Below are positions 1-13,861 of a stretch of 64,000 nt of DNA, in pieces. The stretch lies in the NCBI RefSeq assembly GCF_000002425.4, contig NC_037255.1, positions 8,455,458-8,519,457 on the forward strand, read 5' to 3'. Position 1 is the stretch's first letter; the number at the start of each line of letters is the position of its first letter. The notes under the pieces were generated by a model. That model was given only the letters and a program-made list of their open reading frames with translations. It had not been told where the DNA came from and made no database searches. Source of the stretch: Physcomitrium patens (lineage: Eukaryota > Streptophyta > Bryopsida > Funariales > Funariaceae). A program made the translations under genes and the position numbers.

Positions 1-1119
1 TAACTTAAAGATTATCCTTTTATATCATTATAAAATATCTATTATAAAGATTAAAAAACTTAATTACTTATAGTATCATTTTAGCCAAGAATGTACATCA
101 ATAGTTATTGAATTAGTATCAACTATCACATTTATAAGTCTTATTCATTGATACAAGTTTTTAATTAAATATATAATTTTATTAAAAAAATATTTTATTT
201 TATTTTTTTTAATTATTATTATTTATATAATTTTATGATCTTACTTGCTAGTCATACATCTTGAATGAATCTTGGGATTATAAGTTTTTTTAACATATTG
301 AAATAGTAATTAAAATATAAATTAATACACTATTTAAAATATCTCTTCCTAAATTTTATTTTTTAAAGTACATTGACTTAAAAAAGATTTTTTTTGGCAC
401 GTATATAGTCTTTGAAATCCGTAGAATATATAATAAGATCAAAATAAAAAAATATTTTTTTATATTAAAACAAATACAATAATAATACCATAATGTTATT
501 TTTTTATATTAAAATAAATAAAATAATAATACCATAATGTTATTTTTTTTAAAATAATCATTTTTTTACTCCTAACTTATTTCAAAATTTGTATTTTTTT
601 AATCCATAATATAATCAATGATTTTATTATAAATTAATATTATTTTTTACTTCACTTTATATTTAAAATAATTTAGACAACATATTTAGAAATATTTGGA
701 GGTAGTCAAGATGCCACAAGCCTTATGTTTTTTCCACAAACTTGTATTTATCTTGTGTTATTACTTCTGTTTTAAACTATAATATTAAATCACTTCTTAG
801 TTTATTGCAAATTCCAATACCTTATTAAATAATTTTCAAAAATAAAACTTATACAATAATATCCGCTTATATCTTACAAACCATGCCATTTAAGTACTTC
901 GAGAGATTTCTTAAAATTTACATCAAGTTATCTGTAAAGCCTTATTCTATAATCAAATTTCTATAGAAATTTTAAAACCTCAAAAATTAGTAATCCAATT
1001 TTTTATCTTTACAAAAATAATTATGTATTTTAATATTTAAGCAAAAATTAAGTACATAAAGTTTTAAAAAAAAATGAAACATATAAAATAAAAAAGAGCT
1101 CTGAATTTGCTTGTGTGTC

Positions 1120-1160
<41 letters not shown>

Positions 1161-1989
1161 TTAATCTTAATCTTCTAGGAGCAAGAACTCTTTGTTGATC
1201 CATTTAATTACTTTCTTAATTTTCAAAATTATTAAAAATCAAAATTACTATGTCTTATAGTATTTTGCTTCAATCTAAAAAAAAGATTATTTAAGAATGT
1301 AGAAACTCTCATTGATCCTAATAATCAAATAATTGAGATCCTAATCCAATCAAATTCTAATATTCTTTAATCTTACAATTTCAATGATCTTAAATTTACA
1401 AATACATTTAAGACAAGTGCATTTACAAACCTACAAAATTTAACCTATCTATTACTAAAATATTCACAAATCTTTCAAATATATTAACTTCTTTTTATTT
1501 TTTAAAATCCAAAATCACCAAAATCATCTTTAATTATAAAAAGCTCTCAAAGACTTAAAATTGAACCACATCACTTAAAATTAATACTGAAAAAAATTCA
1601 ATAAATTTTCTTTATTATTTTTTTTAATGAACATAAGAATCTTAAAATAATTATTGATGCACACTTTTATATCTTAATGTCCAATTTCAATCTTAGTTTA
1701 CAACTAGTCCTCTCTAGATATTAATTTATATTTTTATAAGGTAATTTTTGTTAAAAACTATTCTTACTTTTCTTCTAAAGGTACATGTATTATTATTTTT
1801 TTAATCTATTATTTTGTCTTATTTATATTTGTATAAAGTAAATAGAAGTATTTTTTTTTTAATAAAAGGTAGGAAAAATATTAGATTTTTTAATTACCTC
1901 TTTGTCTTTTATTTATATTTTTTATTATATTTTTTAATTTGGCTCTTCTATAATAGAATCCATATTTTTTTCTTTCATTGTATAGTTAT
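1..1989. other. AT-rich DNA without recognisable gene
   Basis: Very AT-rich sequence with dense stops in all frames. I see no protein family, LTR terminus or RNA gene. It contains a run of 33 T. LRR-like repeat units of the resistance-gene relic begin near 1990, so this part may be an older, unrecognisable continuation of the same decayed array or of another transposon. Confidence 0.5.
1123..1155. repeat. poly-T tract (33 T)
   Basis: Uninterrupted run of T. It could be the reversed poly-A tail of a retroposon, but no element body could be recognised beside it. Confidence 0.9.
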
Positions 1990-2302
1990 GTTACAACATG
2001 GTAACATCTATTTATATTAAATGGTATTAAAAATGTAAAATTATCCAATTTCTATATCAATGATGTCTACTTTGAATACCTACATATAAATAATTATGCC
2101 AAAGATTTGAGGTGGTTAAAACTAATTGGCATTGATGTCAAGTTCAAGCATTTATATATACTTAAATTTGTCATAGATATAAGATTGTTGAATTTTTAAA
2201 AATTTGTCATAGATACAAGATTGTCCAATTTGAGCATGTACTTGTATTAATAAAATCAAAGATATAAGGTTGGCTATATCTTTTAATAAGTATATAATCT
2301 TT

Positions 2303-2344
<42 letters not shown>

Positions 2345-2755
2345 GATGTAAATTTCTTCAAATATTTTAAAATATTATCAATATAAATATTCTATTTTAT
2401 TATAATATTTTAAAGATATAAATATTCAAAATCCTTTGGTGTTTATATTAATTTTAAAAATTCACCTATCTAAAAATATTTTAAAGAAAAGAAACTATTT
2501 AAATCATTTATAAATGATAAAAACTTTAAGTATATCATTAATTTAATAAATATTAAAGATATAAGATTTTCTAATCTATTATAAAATTGATATAAAAGAT
2601 AGAAGATTGTATAATTTCTTGAGCAATAATTCCAAGTTTAAACATTCACTCATATCAAATTTAATCATAGACATAAGATTATATAATTATTTTAGCAATA
2701 ATTTTAAGTTTAACTATTCTATTATATACAAATTTATTAATGTGATGGACATCTA
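1990..2755 (-). pseudogene. leucine-rich-repeat remnant of NLR relic (distal part)
   Basis: Degenerate copies of a 72-bp unit that encodes one 24-residue LRR on the minus strand. The plus-strand landmarks are 'caatgatgtcaag', 'ttcaagcattt', 'gtcatagatataagattg', and each recurs about every 72 bp. The same unit forms the arrays at 17917-18125, 27544-28270 and 28969-30460, so this piece was probably contiguous with them before elements A and D inserted. Stops and frameshifts are everywhere. An (AT)n run at 2304-2340 lies inside it. Confidence 0.6.
2304..2340. repeat. (AT)n microsatellite
   Basis: About 18 uninterrupted AT dinucleotides within the LRR relic. Confidence 0.95.
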
Positions 2756-3215
2756 ATATTATGAACATCCAACAAGAAGATTTTAAAAATATTTTTAAAA
2801 TATACTATTAGATTTTAGAATCTTTTAAGAATATTTTATTAAAAGTTTCTAAAAGATTCTAAAAATATTTTAATAGAAGATTCTAAAAATATTTTAATAG
2901 AATATTTTAAAAATATTTCTAAAATATTTTAGAAGATTTTTAAATATTTTAAAAATATTCTATTAATTTCTAAAAATTTCTAAAAAGATTAAAGAAGTTA
3001 TCAAAGAAACTTCTTAGGTTTGTTTTATCTTCAAGCAACATGAAAACTTCTCGAGAAGCTTCTTAATATCTAGAATATATTAGAATTGAGGCTAAGATAA
3101 TTCTCAACCTTGTCAATATGTTTCTTGGAGCATTAGTTCACTTCTCTTGGTATTGATCTTGTACTCATTTAATTTAATCAAGTGTTTGTTAGTTTAGTAT
3201 AGCATATCCATGATA
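2756..3215 (+). repeat. 5' LTR of element A
   Basis: Aligns by eye with the A 3' LTR at 17325-17916 and more distantly with the C1 LTR (shared stretch around 'gaagcttcttaatatctagaatatattagaattgaggctaag'-type sequence before the transcription start area). A degenerate primer-binding site ('actagagcttg', near 3243) and a leader with 'gagtagattat' follow, as in C1. Confidence 0.65.
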
Positions 3216-3448
3216 CTTTGTTGAGATTGTTTTCTTATCAATACTAGAGCTTGATCCTTCTTGATAAAGAGTAGATTATCTCTCTTTTTGAAAATATCTA
3301 AGTACTTTAAAAGTTATAGCTTATCTTTTTTTAAATTGGTATTATTTATTTATTTATTTATTTTCCTTTAAAAATAAAAATACGTGAAGATGTTAGTATA
3401 ATTGAGTCTCTTAAGTTCAATTTAGATGTTATTATGAATACGTTGTAT

Positions 3449-4698
3449 TATTGTAATTATTTATAATATGTAAAAACTAATTAAAATAGATAATATATTT
3501 ATAAGTTTTGATGTACTTTAGAGTAGTTAGTATATTAATTTAAAAAGAGCTGATGTACGAAAATTTATTTTTAGGTTTACCTATGTTGATTATTATATTT
3601 AAAATATATAAAATATAGAGATCTAATATAAAAATTATGAAGAAGATTGGAACTCAAAGATGAAGATTCAAACCTCTAAGAAGCTTATTTGGAGGGATAA
3701 ATGCAAGGTATGAATGGATGAAGGCTAAAAGTAAAGATCTTTATCTCTATTGATCAAAGGCCATGCCTAATGGGCATTAAGCAGGTTGTCTGTAACCACA
3801 ACAAAGATTTTGGCAGCTATAGAAGAGGAATTTGAGAATCAAAAGCAAGGATTGTAAAGTTTAAGATTTGGACTACAATTTGTATACAAAGTTTAAAGGA
3901 TTTGAAGTTAGAATGATGAAGTTATAGCTATTTGAAGTTAAGGTGTCTTTTTAAGATGTATTGTTGCTATTTTGAGAATATGAGTAGTTTTATGATAGAT
4001 TTTAGAAATTAAGAGGTACAACCGCAAGGATGATTTCAAGATCTATATCTCTTTTGAAAGAATTTTTGCATTTGGAGTTTGTATGGAAAAGTTATAGAGC
4101 ATTGAAGATAGTATATGTAATGCAAAGGTAATAAGTAAATTGTTTTATTAATAGTAATGGTTGGAGCCATATCTTGAGTTTTCAAATGAATTTTTGGCTC
4201 AAAATTTCCATAAGTGTGTCTTACTAAGTTGAAAAGCTATATATCAAAGTTTTATTGTATTTAAGTACTTATTTTGCGAGATATAAAGAAAGTTGCACAT
4301 AGATGTATGTAAGCAAGGGTTTGAAGCTACTACTAGGATTTTGGCGATATTTCAAGATCCATAATTGATTTGTAATTGAAATTTGTTGTAGTAGTTGTTA
4401 AAAGTACATTAATACTTCATGTAAAATTTGGATTTGTTTAGACATTCCAATCATGAGATATGAGCTATTGAAATTCAAGAAAAATTCACCTTTAGGATAC
4501 ACAAGATTTTATACTATTTTAATTATATTTTTTGATGATCTTTGGTACTTAAGGCTTATTTATTGATGTAATTGTCCATATGGGAAAAATTTTATATATA
4601 AACTTAGTGTTTTCTTTATCTAAAAATTTGATTGAGTATTTAGTGACAACTAAAAGTTCAGTACTTTTTTAAGGCAAATTCTCTCTACCACGATAACA
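3449..4698 (+). mobile_element. Insert X: non-coding, LTR-like insertion in element A gag
   Basis: About 1.25 kb without coding potential, interrupting the gag-homologous sequence of A (gag before about 3448, resuming about 4720). It is homologous over its length to X' at 25339-26668 in the opposite orientation. Shared landmarks include 'tttttggctcaaaatttc' and 'gaagaagattg'. The inferred termini are TG/TA...CA-like (TATTGTAAT at the start, ACGATAACA at the end), matching X' (TGTTGTGG...ACGATAGCA read on its own strand). This suggests a solo LTR or a non-autonomous LTR element. Flanking 5-mers do not match, so no target duplication supports it. Confidence 0.5.
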
Positions 4699-4719
4699 TT
4701 AAATGCTTTATCTCATAGA

Positions 4720-5726
4720 ATTGTTGAGATTTAAGGTTTTTTTTATAAGATTTTATGGTAATGCAAGACTTGAAGTAGTTTAGCCTATAATGCAACCACT
4801 TCCTCAAGCTTCTATATTTAAGGAGGTAGTGGCACTTGTACCTCAATAAAAAAACTCACCTATTCAATAGTATAAATAGCCTCAAATTAATCTTTTAAAA
4901 AAGATTGATGACAATCACTCTAAGTTTTAAGGATTTATTACTAAATTTGATTAGTGACATTTTTATAGTGTGAATGCTACCAAAAAAAGGAATTATAAGT
5001 TGATTTAATTGGAACCTAGCTCATAAGACAAGTCTAATCTCAGTTTGCTCTTTTATTTAAGAAAAGATCTGCAATCTTTAACAACTTTGAAGCTTTTTTA
5101 GAAGCATGTGTAGAAGTATAAAGGAGAACATGAGAAGGCTTGATGGACAGCAACAAAGATTTGCTCATTACATCAAAGATTATGTTCTACATCAATTTAT
5201 GCATTTAATTTTAAGTAATTGGTTTTTGATATTAGTTGGGATGAATAAGCTTTTATGAATTAATTCTATTAGAAATTAAAAAATGATGTGAAAGATCTAT
5301 TATTATTATTATGTGATCCTCAAACATTCAATAAAGCCATCAACAAAGTTATGAAGTATAATAATCAATTATTTTAATATTATTAAAATCACTGCTAGTA
5401 GATTTTGACAAAGTAATATATTAAAAATTTATACATTGGTGCTTTAATGAATATATTGCTTTTACACTTAAAAGTTGAAAATATTCAAATTGATTTAGTA
5501 AAATTCAAACCTCTTATAGCACAAAAAAAGAAGCATTGATTTAAACAAGGTCTATGCTTGTATTATGATAAAGAAGGTCAAAATTTTAAAAACTATCCAA
5601 AAAAAAAACATACAATGAAGACTAGAAGTGCAATAATTTATGAAAATGAAGAAACTTAGCTACAATAAAAATTATGCAGCTAGACATTTTGACACCTCAA
5701 ATTCATCAAGTTTTTTTTTTTTTTTT

Positions 5727-5770
<44 letters not shown>

Positions 5771-7545
5771 AACAGCTCATTTTTTTAGTATACCTTTATT
5801 TTTTGGCCTACAAAAACTTCAAATTAATTCTTCATCAAATTCAAAAGCATCTCCTTGCTTTTTAGATAATTTTTTTTTAAAACTTCTTAAAATTCTTTTA
5901 ATATAGAAATCACAATTTTTATATATATATATATATATATAGAAGTAACAGATGGTCAATCTTTATCTTTAAGTAATATTATTTATAAAATTGTATTTCT
6001 AAAAATATCATTTGAAGGCCATAGTAGCAAAATAATATTTAATATTATTAAAATCTTATTTAATTCTATCATTTTAGAACTTTATGGTTGAAAAGATACA
6101 ATTTATTTATAGATTAGAGATTTTATAAGATTGAATTTCTTATAGAATCTCTTTAAATAAAACCTATCAACAAATAATCAATTACAAAGTCCTTATTTTT
6201 TAAAACAAGGGCTAAAAAAAATATCATTTATCATTTATGCAATCTCAACTCATAAAGTAATAAGCTTGTTAGTAGCTATTTCAAAGCAATATAAAGAATC
6301 TTAAGATGTCTTCAAAAAAAAATTGTTGTCATATTGCTAGAACATCAATTATATAATTGTGCCATCAATCTTCAAGAAGGGGCTCAACTATAATTTGGCT
6401 CAATCTACAACCTATCACAAAACACACTTTCGACATTGAAAGATTACATCAACAAAAATCTTGCAAAAATTTTTATTTGGTATTCCAAATCTTCAAAAAG
6501 TATATCTATATTTTTTATTAAAAAAAGATAAATATTTACAAATGTATGGTGATTATTGAGGCTTCAACAAACTAATGGTGAAGAATCATTATTCATTACT
6601 ATGATATTAGGACTTTTGGAGCAACTTGGTGAAGTCAAGATCTATACAAAAATAGATCTTTGTAGAGCATATAATTTGGTATAAATCAAAAAAAGATGTG
6701 AAAGACAATATTTTAGACAAGATACAAATATTTTGAATATAATATCATACCTTTTGAATTGGAAAATACTCTAGCTATATTCCAACATTTGATGAATGAT
6801 TTTTTTTAAAAATTCTTAAATAAGTTTATTGTTTTCTATTTTTATGATATTTTATTCTATTTCAAGATTCTTAAAAAATATGAAAAATATATAAGATTAT
6901 TCTTACAAAAGTTATGAGATGTAAGATTATATGCCAAATTAAAGAAATGTACATTCTATCAATAAAAATTAAAATTTTTTAAATGTATTATATCCAATAA
7001 AGGCTTATTTATAGACACAAAGTTGTACAATATTTTTTTGGATTTACTAATTTCTATCAAATATTTATCAAGAGTTATTTCCAAGTTTTTCCTCTTTTCA
7101 CTCAATTGACATCTACAAATAAATTGGAATGAGAATCTCAAGTACAAAGGGCTTTTTAAGATTTGAAGGAAATTTTTACTACAACTTCAATCTTAATACA
7201 TCTAAATTTTATAAAAACTTTCTATTTGGAAACTAAAAATACCAATTTTCTATTAAAATTTGTATTATCACAAATAAAAAAAGATAGAAAGCTCCACTTA
7301 ACTGTATTCTATTCTAAAACAATTTTAATTGAGAAGATCAATATAAAATTTACAATAAAGAGCTTCTTGTAATTATAGACTCTATTCAAGAATGATGTCA
7401 CTTATTGAAAGGTATTAGACATCTTGTGAATATATATATAAATTACAAAAATTTGAAATATTTCATGTCAACTTGGATTCTAAATTGTAGCAAAGTTCAT
7501 TGAAATATGTCATTATTTTATTTTTATTTTATGATTATATATCAA
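4720..7545 (+). pseudogene. Element A gag-pol relic, gag to RNase H
   Basis: Frame-broken homology to C1 gag-pol. A gag core lies around 4790-5400 and a decayed zinc knuckle around 5549-5600 (LCLYYDKEGQNFKNYPKK-like when read through). Protease follows around 5780-6200, RT around 6420-6960 (the MCVDYRGLN and MPFGLTNAP areas still traceable), and RNase H around 7190-7545 (ETDASDFALRAVLSQ and NLEYFM areas traceable). No functional product is possible. The reading continues after element B at 13862. Confidence 0.65.
5711..5768. repeat. poly-T followed by (ATT)n
   Basis: 28 T followed by about ten ATT units, expanded inside the decayed element A. Confidence 0.9.
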
Positions 7546-7554
7546 TTAAAGAAA

Positions 7555-8018
7555 TATCACAATTAAATATAAAAATATATATATATATATAATAATTATT
7601 TATATGATTATATAGAAGTAGTTAAAAATAGATTAATTAGATAATATCTTATAAAGAAGCTTTTTAGAAATTTCATAAATACGACTTTGATTTTACACAT
7701 ATTTATAGATTAGAAACTTAATCAATAAGTTAGCCACATGCTGCATATGTTGATAGCTTGTGAAATAAGCCAACTATATAGTACTTATATGAAAAACTTG
7801 CATTGCAAGTTAAGAAATGTATCTTGTAGTGTTGACATGTGTTAGAGGTCCTATAGAACGTTTCCATATAGCTTCTAGTTATATAATATATATGAGATAA
7901 GAACAAAGCCTTCTTTATTCTTATCAATGCCTTTTTAGTCTTTAGTCTTATTTGAAGATTTTTTAGTCTTCTAATATATTTTTAGTTCTTTTATATTTTG
8001 AGATTCATGTCTTTGATA
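7555..8018 (+). repeat. 5' LTR of element B
   Basis: Homologous to the LTRs of D (18126-18686, 26983-27543). Landmarks shared are 'gattagaaac', 'aagttagccac' and 'ggtcctatagaacg'. It is 464 bp, starts TATCAC and ends TTGATA. Confidence 0.75.
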
Positions 8019-8269
8019 GTTTGATAAGAATTCATACTTATTTTTAATTTATTTTATTTTAGAAGTCAAAGGATTATTTTACTTCTATTATTGTATTTTT
8101 AAAGGTTACAAATTATCCACTTTTAAACTAAGTTATAATTTTCTAATAATGATTTTTTTTTAAAATAAAGAAGATAATTTTTTTTTATCAAAATTTTTAT
8201 TTAATACTGAAAATTATGAATTATCTTCTTTTAATTTAATTTTTAAAATTTATTTGAATTATCTATAGT

Positions 8270-10668
8270 AGAAAAAAGTTTGAATGCTATTCTTGGTAAA
8301 AATGAGAATAAATTTATAACTATTGTAGATCTTTACAAGCTAATCAACTCTCTTAAGATAGAAACCTCACAAATTTCTTTTATGAATCATAGAAATACTA
8401 TTCCTACGCCTATAGAAGAAGTTAACAATGAAATCTAAAGTCTGCACCAAAAATTTGTACAATTAAGAGAAGCAAATAGATTAAGTTCACAACTAAATCT
8501 AAGGAGTTTTGCTACTATAAGTATAAGAGAGGCAAGAATAAGCATGCTAGAGAAGTTTGGCAATATAAGATCAAAGTCTTAAAGATTTTTACAATAAATA
8601 AAGCTTTATGTAAGATTGAATCTTTTTCAATACTTTTATAGATTTACTTAAGTTGGATTTATAGGAATACTTCTCATTGAAAGTACTCTTTCTTGGAAAG
8701 AGATTCATGACTATTCTATGATTTACTTAAGTTGGATTTATAATACCTTCATAGATTTATTTAAGTTGGATTTAAACTTTGATGGATTTACTTTTGATGG
8801 AAAGAGATTCACGACTATTCTATGATTTGAATTCATTCTTGGAAGTATTTATAGCTACATTTAGAAAAATTAATTGAAAAAAGATAACAAAGACCAAGTT
8901 TATATCTCTACAACAAATATCACGTTTAGCCACCATATATATTGTTGAATTCCAAAATTTTGCTTAAAATATAGATTAGAATGACAAAGCCCTTTATAAT
9001 CAATTTTAATATAATTTAAATTATAATATCAAAGATTTATTATTGATAATAAAAAAATAGATTCATTATAGTAATTTATTATTCAAGCCATTATATGCAA
9101 CAATCAACTTTTTGAAACATGCCAAGAATAAAGATTTAATTAAAGAGATACAAGTCAAGCCATAGCAACACCTTTTAAGTTTTTAGAAGCTTATTTTTTT
9201 AGATTAGAGTCTATGTAAATTGACATAATATATTTTAAATCTCTTATTGAATAAAAAAAAGATTCATTGTTATTAAAAATATTTGTGTTGATATTATGGA
9301 GAATCCAAGCACACTACTCAATACTATCCAAAAAAACAACACAACCACAAAATAAAGAGTGTGGTTGCCAAAAACACAATATATCAAAAAATGAGTTTAT
9401 CTAGCTACAATAGAGATTATGTAGTTAAAATCTTACTTAAAATCTAATAAAGGTCATATTTTTTTTAAAATCTTTCATCTTGTTTTACAATGAAAGTTTA
9501 TTTAGGACCAAAAAATCAAAAAATCTTAGCTTTATTAGATTCAAGAACCTCAACATGTTTTATAAATTAAGATATTATTAAAAAATAAGAAATATCTTCA
9601 ATTAAAAAAATTAAATCTATATATATAGAAATCATGGATGGTTGTTCATTATCTTCTAAAGATTTTATTCATAAGATTTTTCTTTTAGATGTAACAATTA
9701 AAGATTGTAATAGCATAAAATTATTTAATATTATAAGATCTTCTTCTAATATGATTATTTTAGGATTATTATGATTAAAATAATATAAACCTTAAATACA
9801 TTAGATTTTTTGTAATCTTAATTTTTCTTGTAATTTAATCCAAAATTCCATTAGTCAAATAGAAATACATATTTTTAATATATTCAAATCTTTATTAATT
9901 GATACAAGAGTTTTTATACATGTGATAAAAATAGAATCATCTTTTGCTATATATGCAATACCTATTTTTGATGGTAGAAAGACATCAAGTCATATTCTTA
10001 GCTATTATTAAGATTTCAAAGATATTTTTGAAAATAAGAACATAGATATTATTTTAAAGCATCAATCTCATGATTCTTCAATTGATCTTCAAGAAAGAAT
10101 TCAACTACAATTTAGACCAATCTATAGCTTATTACAAAATAAGTTACCTACATTCAAAGAATATACTAATAAGAATTTGGCTAAGAATTTATGGGCCATT
10201 CAAAATCTCTAATAGGAACTCTTACTTTATTTGTGAAAAAAAAAGGTAGATCTCTATAGATGTGTCTAGACTATTAAGGACTTAACAAGATCACCATTAA
10301 GAATAGGTATCCTTTATCTTTGATCTCAAGACTTCTTGACCAATTCAATTAAGCAAAGATCTTCACAAAAATAAATCTATGAAGAGCATGCAATTTGGTT
10401 TGCATCAAAAAAAAAAAAAAAATCAATAGAAGACTATTTTTGAACCAAGTATCAACATTTCAAATATAATGTTATGCCTTTTGGATTCAAAAATATACCA
10501 ATTACTTTTCAACATCTTATAAATGATATTTTTTATAAATTTTTTGATGATTTTATCATCTATTATTTAAATAATATTTTAATCTATTTTAAAAATATAG
10601 ACGAATATAAACTTGATGTTTATTGTGTTTTATAAAAATTTAAAGATACAAGATTATATACCAAGATA

Positions 10669-10711
<43 letters not shown>

Positions 10712-12825
10712 TCTATATTATTCAAGTTGACTTCTTAAGATACATTATTTCTAACAAAGACCTTATGATGGATTCCAAAAAAGTTTAAATTATTAGAGAT
10801 TGAAAGATTTCAAGAAAAATAAGAGATGTGCAATTCTTTTTGAGCTTTGCCAATCATTATCAAACCTTCATCAAGAACTTTTTTCAAGTTACGGCTCTTC
10901 TTACATATGTGACCAATAAAGACAAACTTAAATGGAACAAAAATGCTAAAGCATCTTTAAGAAGATATCATTTATTTCTATACCAATTTTGTATCACATT
11001 AATTTTATTAAGGTATTCTTTATAAAAAAAAATATATCAAACTTTGCTTTAAGTATCATTTTTTCGCAAATGGGAGAAAATAACAAGCTCCATCCAATAG
11101 CTTTTTATTCCAAAAATATTTCAATAACTAAGATTAATTACAAGATCTATAATAAAAAAACTTCTTGTAATCATGGATTTATTTTAAGAATGGCATCATT
11201 ATCTAAAAGGTTCTTTTGGCCCAATCACTATGTACACATATCACAAGAATCTTGAATATTTCATATTGAGATATATTTTAAATTATTACTAAGTCCGTTG
11301 GATTAAAAAAAAGAGATACAATTTTTTATCAACAAAGAATATATTTTTTTAAATTAAAGTATTTTTATCTTAAATCAATAAAATTAATATTAATTATTTA
11401 TTTAACTTTTTTCAAGCAAGTTCAATTGAATATGTTCTTTGATCTTCTTATTTATAATATGATGAATAATTTTTCTAAGTTTTGTGATACTTTTAAATTT
11501 AAATTTAAGAATAATCTATTATATTTTGAAGAATAATTATACATTCTAGAAGGCAAAGTATGATTATGTATTCTTCAAGTTTATCATGACTTTCTTGTAA
11601 TTGGACATTTTGGATATAATAAGACTTTGGAGCTAATATCTGGAGATATTTAGCAGCCTCAAATGATGAAGGCAACTATAAAATTTGTACAATCATGTTA
11701 TATTTGTTCAAGTTCAAAAACTCCTCATCATTGACCTTATAGACTTTTTCAGCCATTACTTATTCTAGAACAATTATAGTCTTTTGTTTCTATAGATTTT
11801 ATCACAGATCTTTTAGTCTTACATTCGTATGATTTTATATTTGTGATATTAGATTATTTTATCAAGATGGCACATTTTGTATTATGTACAAAATCTATCA
11901 TAAGTGAAGAAACAACTAATTTTTTTTTTTTGACAATATCTATTGTTATCATGGATTGATTAAAGATATTATATTAGATAGGGCTCAATTTGTATTAAGA
12001 CTTTAAAGAATCTTTTTCAAGATTTTAAAGGTGGACATAAAGCTATCTTTGACCTTTATATATTCAAAGTAATGGACAAATGGAGCACATAAATCAAGTT
12101 TTGAAATACTATTTAAGATGTACCATTAACTATCAACAAGATGACTTGATAATTTTTTTGCCATTGGCAAAGCTTTCTTGTAATAATACGATACATTTTT
12201 TTATACAATAAACATCTTTTTTTGTTAATTATGATTATCATCTAAGATTTAATACTTTTACCTTCTCAAAAATTGACAATCTTATGATAGAAGATTTGGC
12301 AAACCATTTATTTGAGCCACATACAACAATGAAGGCATAATTAAAAGAAGCTCAAGAACAACAAAAGATCAATGTAGATGCTTATCACAAGGAAAAACCT
12401 CAATTTTATGTTATAATAAGATATAGTTATTTCATCACAAAATCGAGACTAGCTGCCTTTGTAACAAATTGGATTATCATAGGCTTAAATCATTTTTTTA
12501 TTTTTGAAAAAATCAATCATGTTGCTTACCAATTACATCTATAAAAGTCTATTAAGATCCACCTTATATTCTACATATATCTTCTTGAGCCATATAAGAC
12601 AATGAATATCTTAAGAAAAAAGAAAATGCCACCTTCTCTTATGGAAGTGAATAATAATTAAGAATTTAAGGTGCAAGAAGTCATAGATTCTAAGTAGTGC
12701 CAAAATAGATTGAAATATCTTATTCATGGGTGCAGATACGATATTAATGAACATACATGGGAGCCAACAAAGAATCTTACAAATGCAACAAAGAAGGTTG
12801 ATATTTTTTATTAATGATATCTATC
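8270..12825 (+). pseudogene. Element B gag-pol relic
   Basis: Decayed gag with a trace of zinc knuckle near 9280-9330, protease near 9490-9790, RT near 10190-10620 (FVKKKGRSL, LNKITIKNRYP and RLLDQF-like stretches readable), RNase H near 10960-11300, integrase near 11450-12400, and a chromodomain-like end near 12650-12810 (readable as HGCRYDINEHTWEPTKNL-type sequence). Stops and frameshifts are present throughout. A segment at about 8400-8590 resembles 50155-50290 rather than D gag and looks like a separate gag fragment. Confidence 0.65.
10672..10707. repeat. (AT)n microsatellite in element B
   Basis: About 18 AT units within the RT-RNase H region of element B. Confidence 0.95.
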
Positions 12826-12928
12826 AACATTAAAATAAAAAATAATAAATCTTTGCTATAAAAAAAAATAAGATCTGGAAAAGATAACATGCTATTTTCT
12901 ATGCATTTTAATTTTTATATATTTGTAG

Positions 12929-13375
12929 TACTAAGGAAATAGAGATCCAATAATTAATAGATTCAACTCAAGAACTATCATTTGATGACTTACTAGATAA
13001 GACATTATGATTGTCACAATATTCAAGACAATATAATTGAAATGAAGATCTTCAAGAACAATATATTTTTTGTCAAATAGATAGTAAGATACAATATATT
13101 TGATATCACAACCTTTGAAGAAACCTCCAATGTTTGATAATTTTCGTAAGAATAGGAATAATTTCTAATGGTGTTTAAAATATTTTATTTGAATCGAGTT
13201 ATGAAGGCTTCAACAATGATCAAATAATAAGATGGTCTTAATATGAAAAACTATCAATAGTTAAAATGACCTATCAACCATCTTTATATAGAACAAAAAT
13301 CAAAGTATGTGATAAATATAATATATTACATCTTAGATTTTTTCAACATATGATAATTGCTCCTTAAGGAACGTA
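12929..13375 (+). pseudogene. ORF3 remnant of element B
   Basis: Nucleotide-level homology to the ORF3 region of element D. 'ctcaagaactatcatttgatgactt' in B corresponds to 'ctcaagagccttcatttgctgactt' in D, and both end just before the polypurine tract. No open frame remains. Confidence 0.5.
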
Positions 13376-13394
13376 TTCCTAAAAGGAGGGATAA

Positions 13395-13856
13395 TATCAT
13401 AAATATATATATTTACTCCAATAATTATCTATATAATTATATAAAAATAAATAAAAATAGATAAATTAGATAATATTTCATGGAAAAGCTTTTAAAAAGT
13501 TTCATAGATGCAACTTTGCTTTTATGTGGGTTTATAGTTGATTGATAGGTTAGAAACTTGATCAACAAATTAGCCACATATTGCACATGTTGGTAGCTTG
13601 TAAAATAAACCAACTATATAAAAAATTAAACACATATAAAAAAAATTCTTTGTAAGTTAAGACATGTGTCTTGTAATTTTGACATGTATCGGAGGTCCTA
13701 TAGAATGTTGTCATGTAGCTCCTAATTATATAGTATATATATAAGCAAGAATAAAGCCTTCTTTACTCTTATCAATGTATTTTTAGTTCTTAGTAGTTCA
13801 TAGACTAAAAAGTCTTTAAGTTTTTTTTTCTTACTTTGAAATTCATATTCTTGACA
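13395..13856 (+). repeat. 3' LTR of element B
   Basis: 462 bp, starting TATCATAAATA and ending TTGACA, directly preceded by a purine-rich tract (aaaaggaggg) and followed by the target-site copy agaaa. Confidence 0.75.
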
Positions 13857-13861
13857 AGAAA

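Larger units (their letters stand above)
7555..13856 (+). mobile_element. Element B: decayed Ty3/gypsy LTR retrotransposon, family 2, nested in A
   Basis: It is flanked by a perfect 5-bp target duplication, agaaa (7550-7554 and 13857-13861), inside the RNase H region of element A. Element A homology resumes immediately after it. The LTRs are 7555-8018 and 13395-13856 (TATCAY...TTGAYA, from TGTCA...TGACA) and match the LTRs of element D. The internal part carries gag, pol and ORF3 remnants like D, all destroyed by C-to-T-type decay. An AT microsatellite lies at 10672-10707. Confidence 0.8.

Noticed and set aside
2304..10707. CRISPR array or centromeric satellite as explanation for the regular repeats
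   Set aside because: The AT and ATT runs are simple microsatellites. The 72-bp periodicity elsewhere is the LRR unit, and no spacer-repeat pattern exists.
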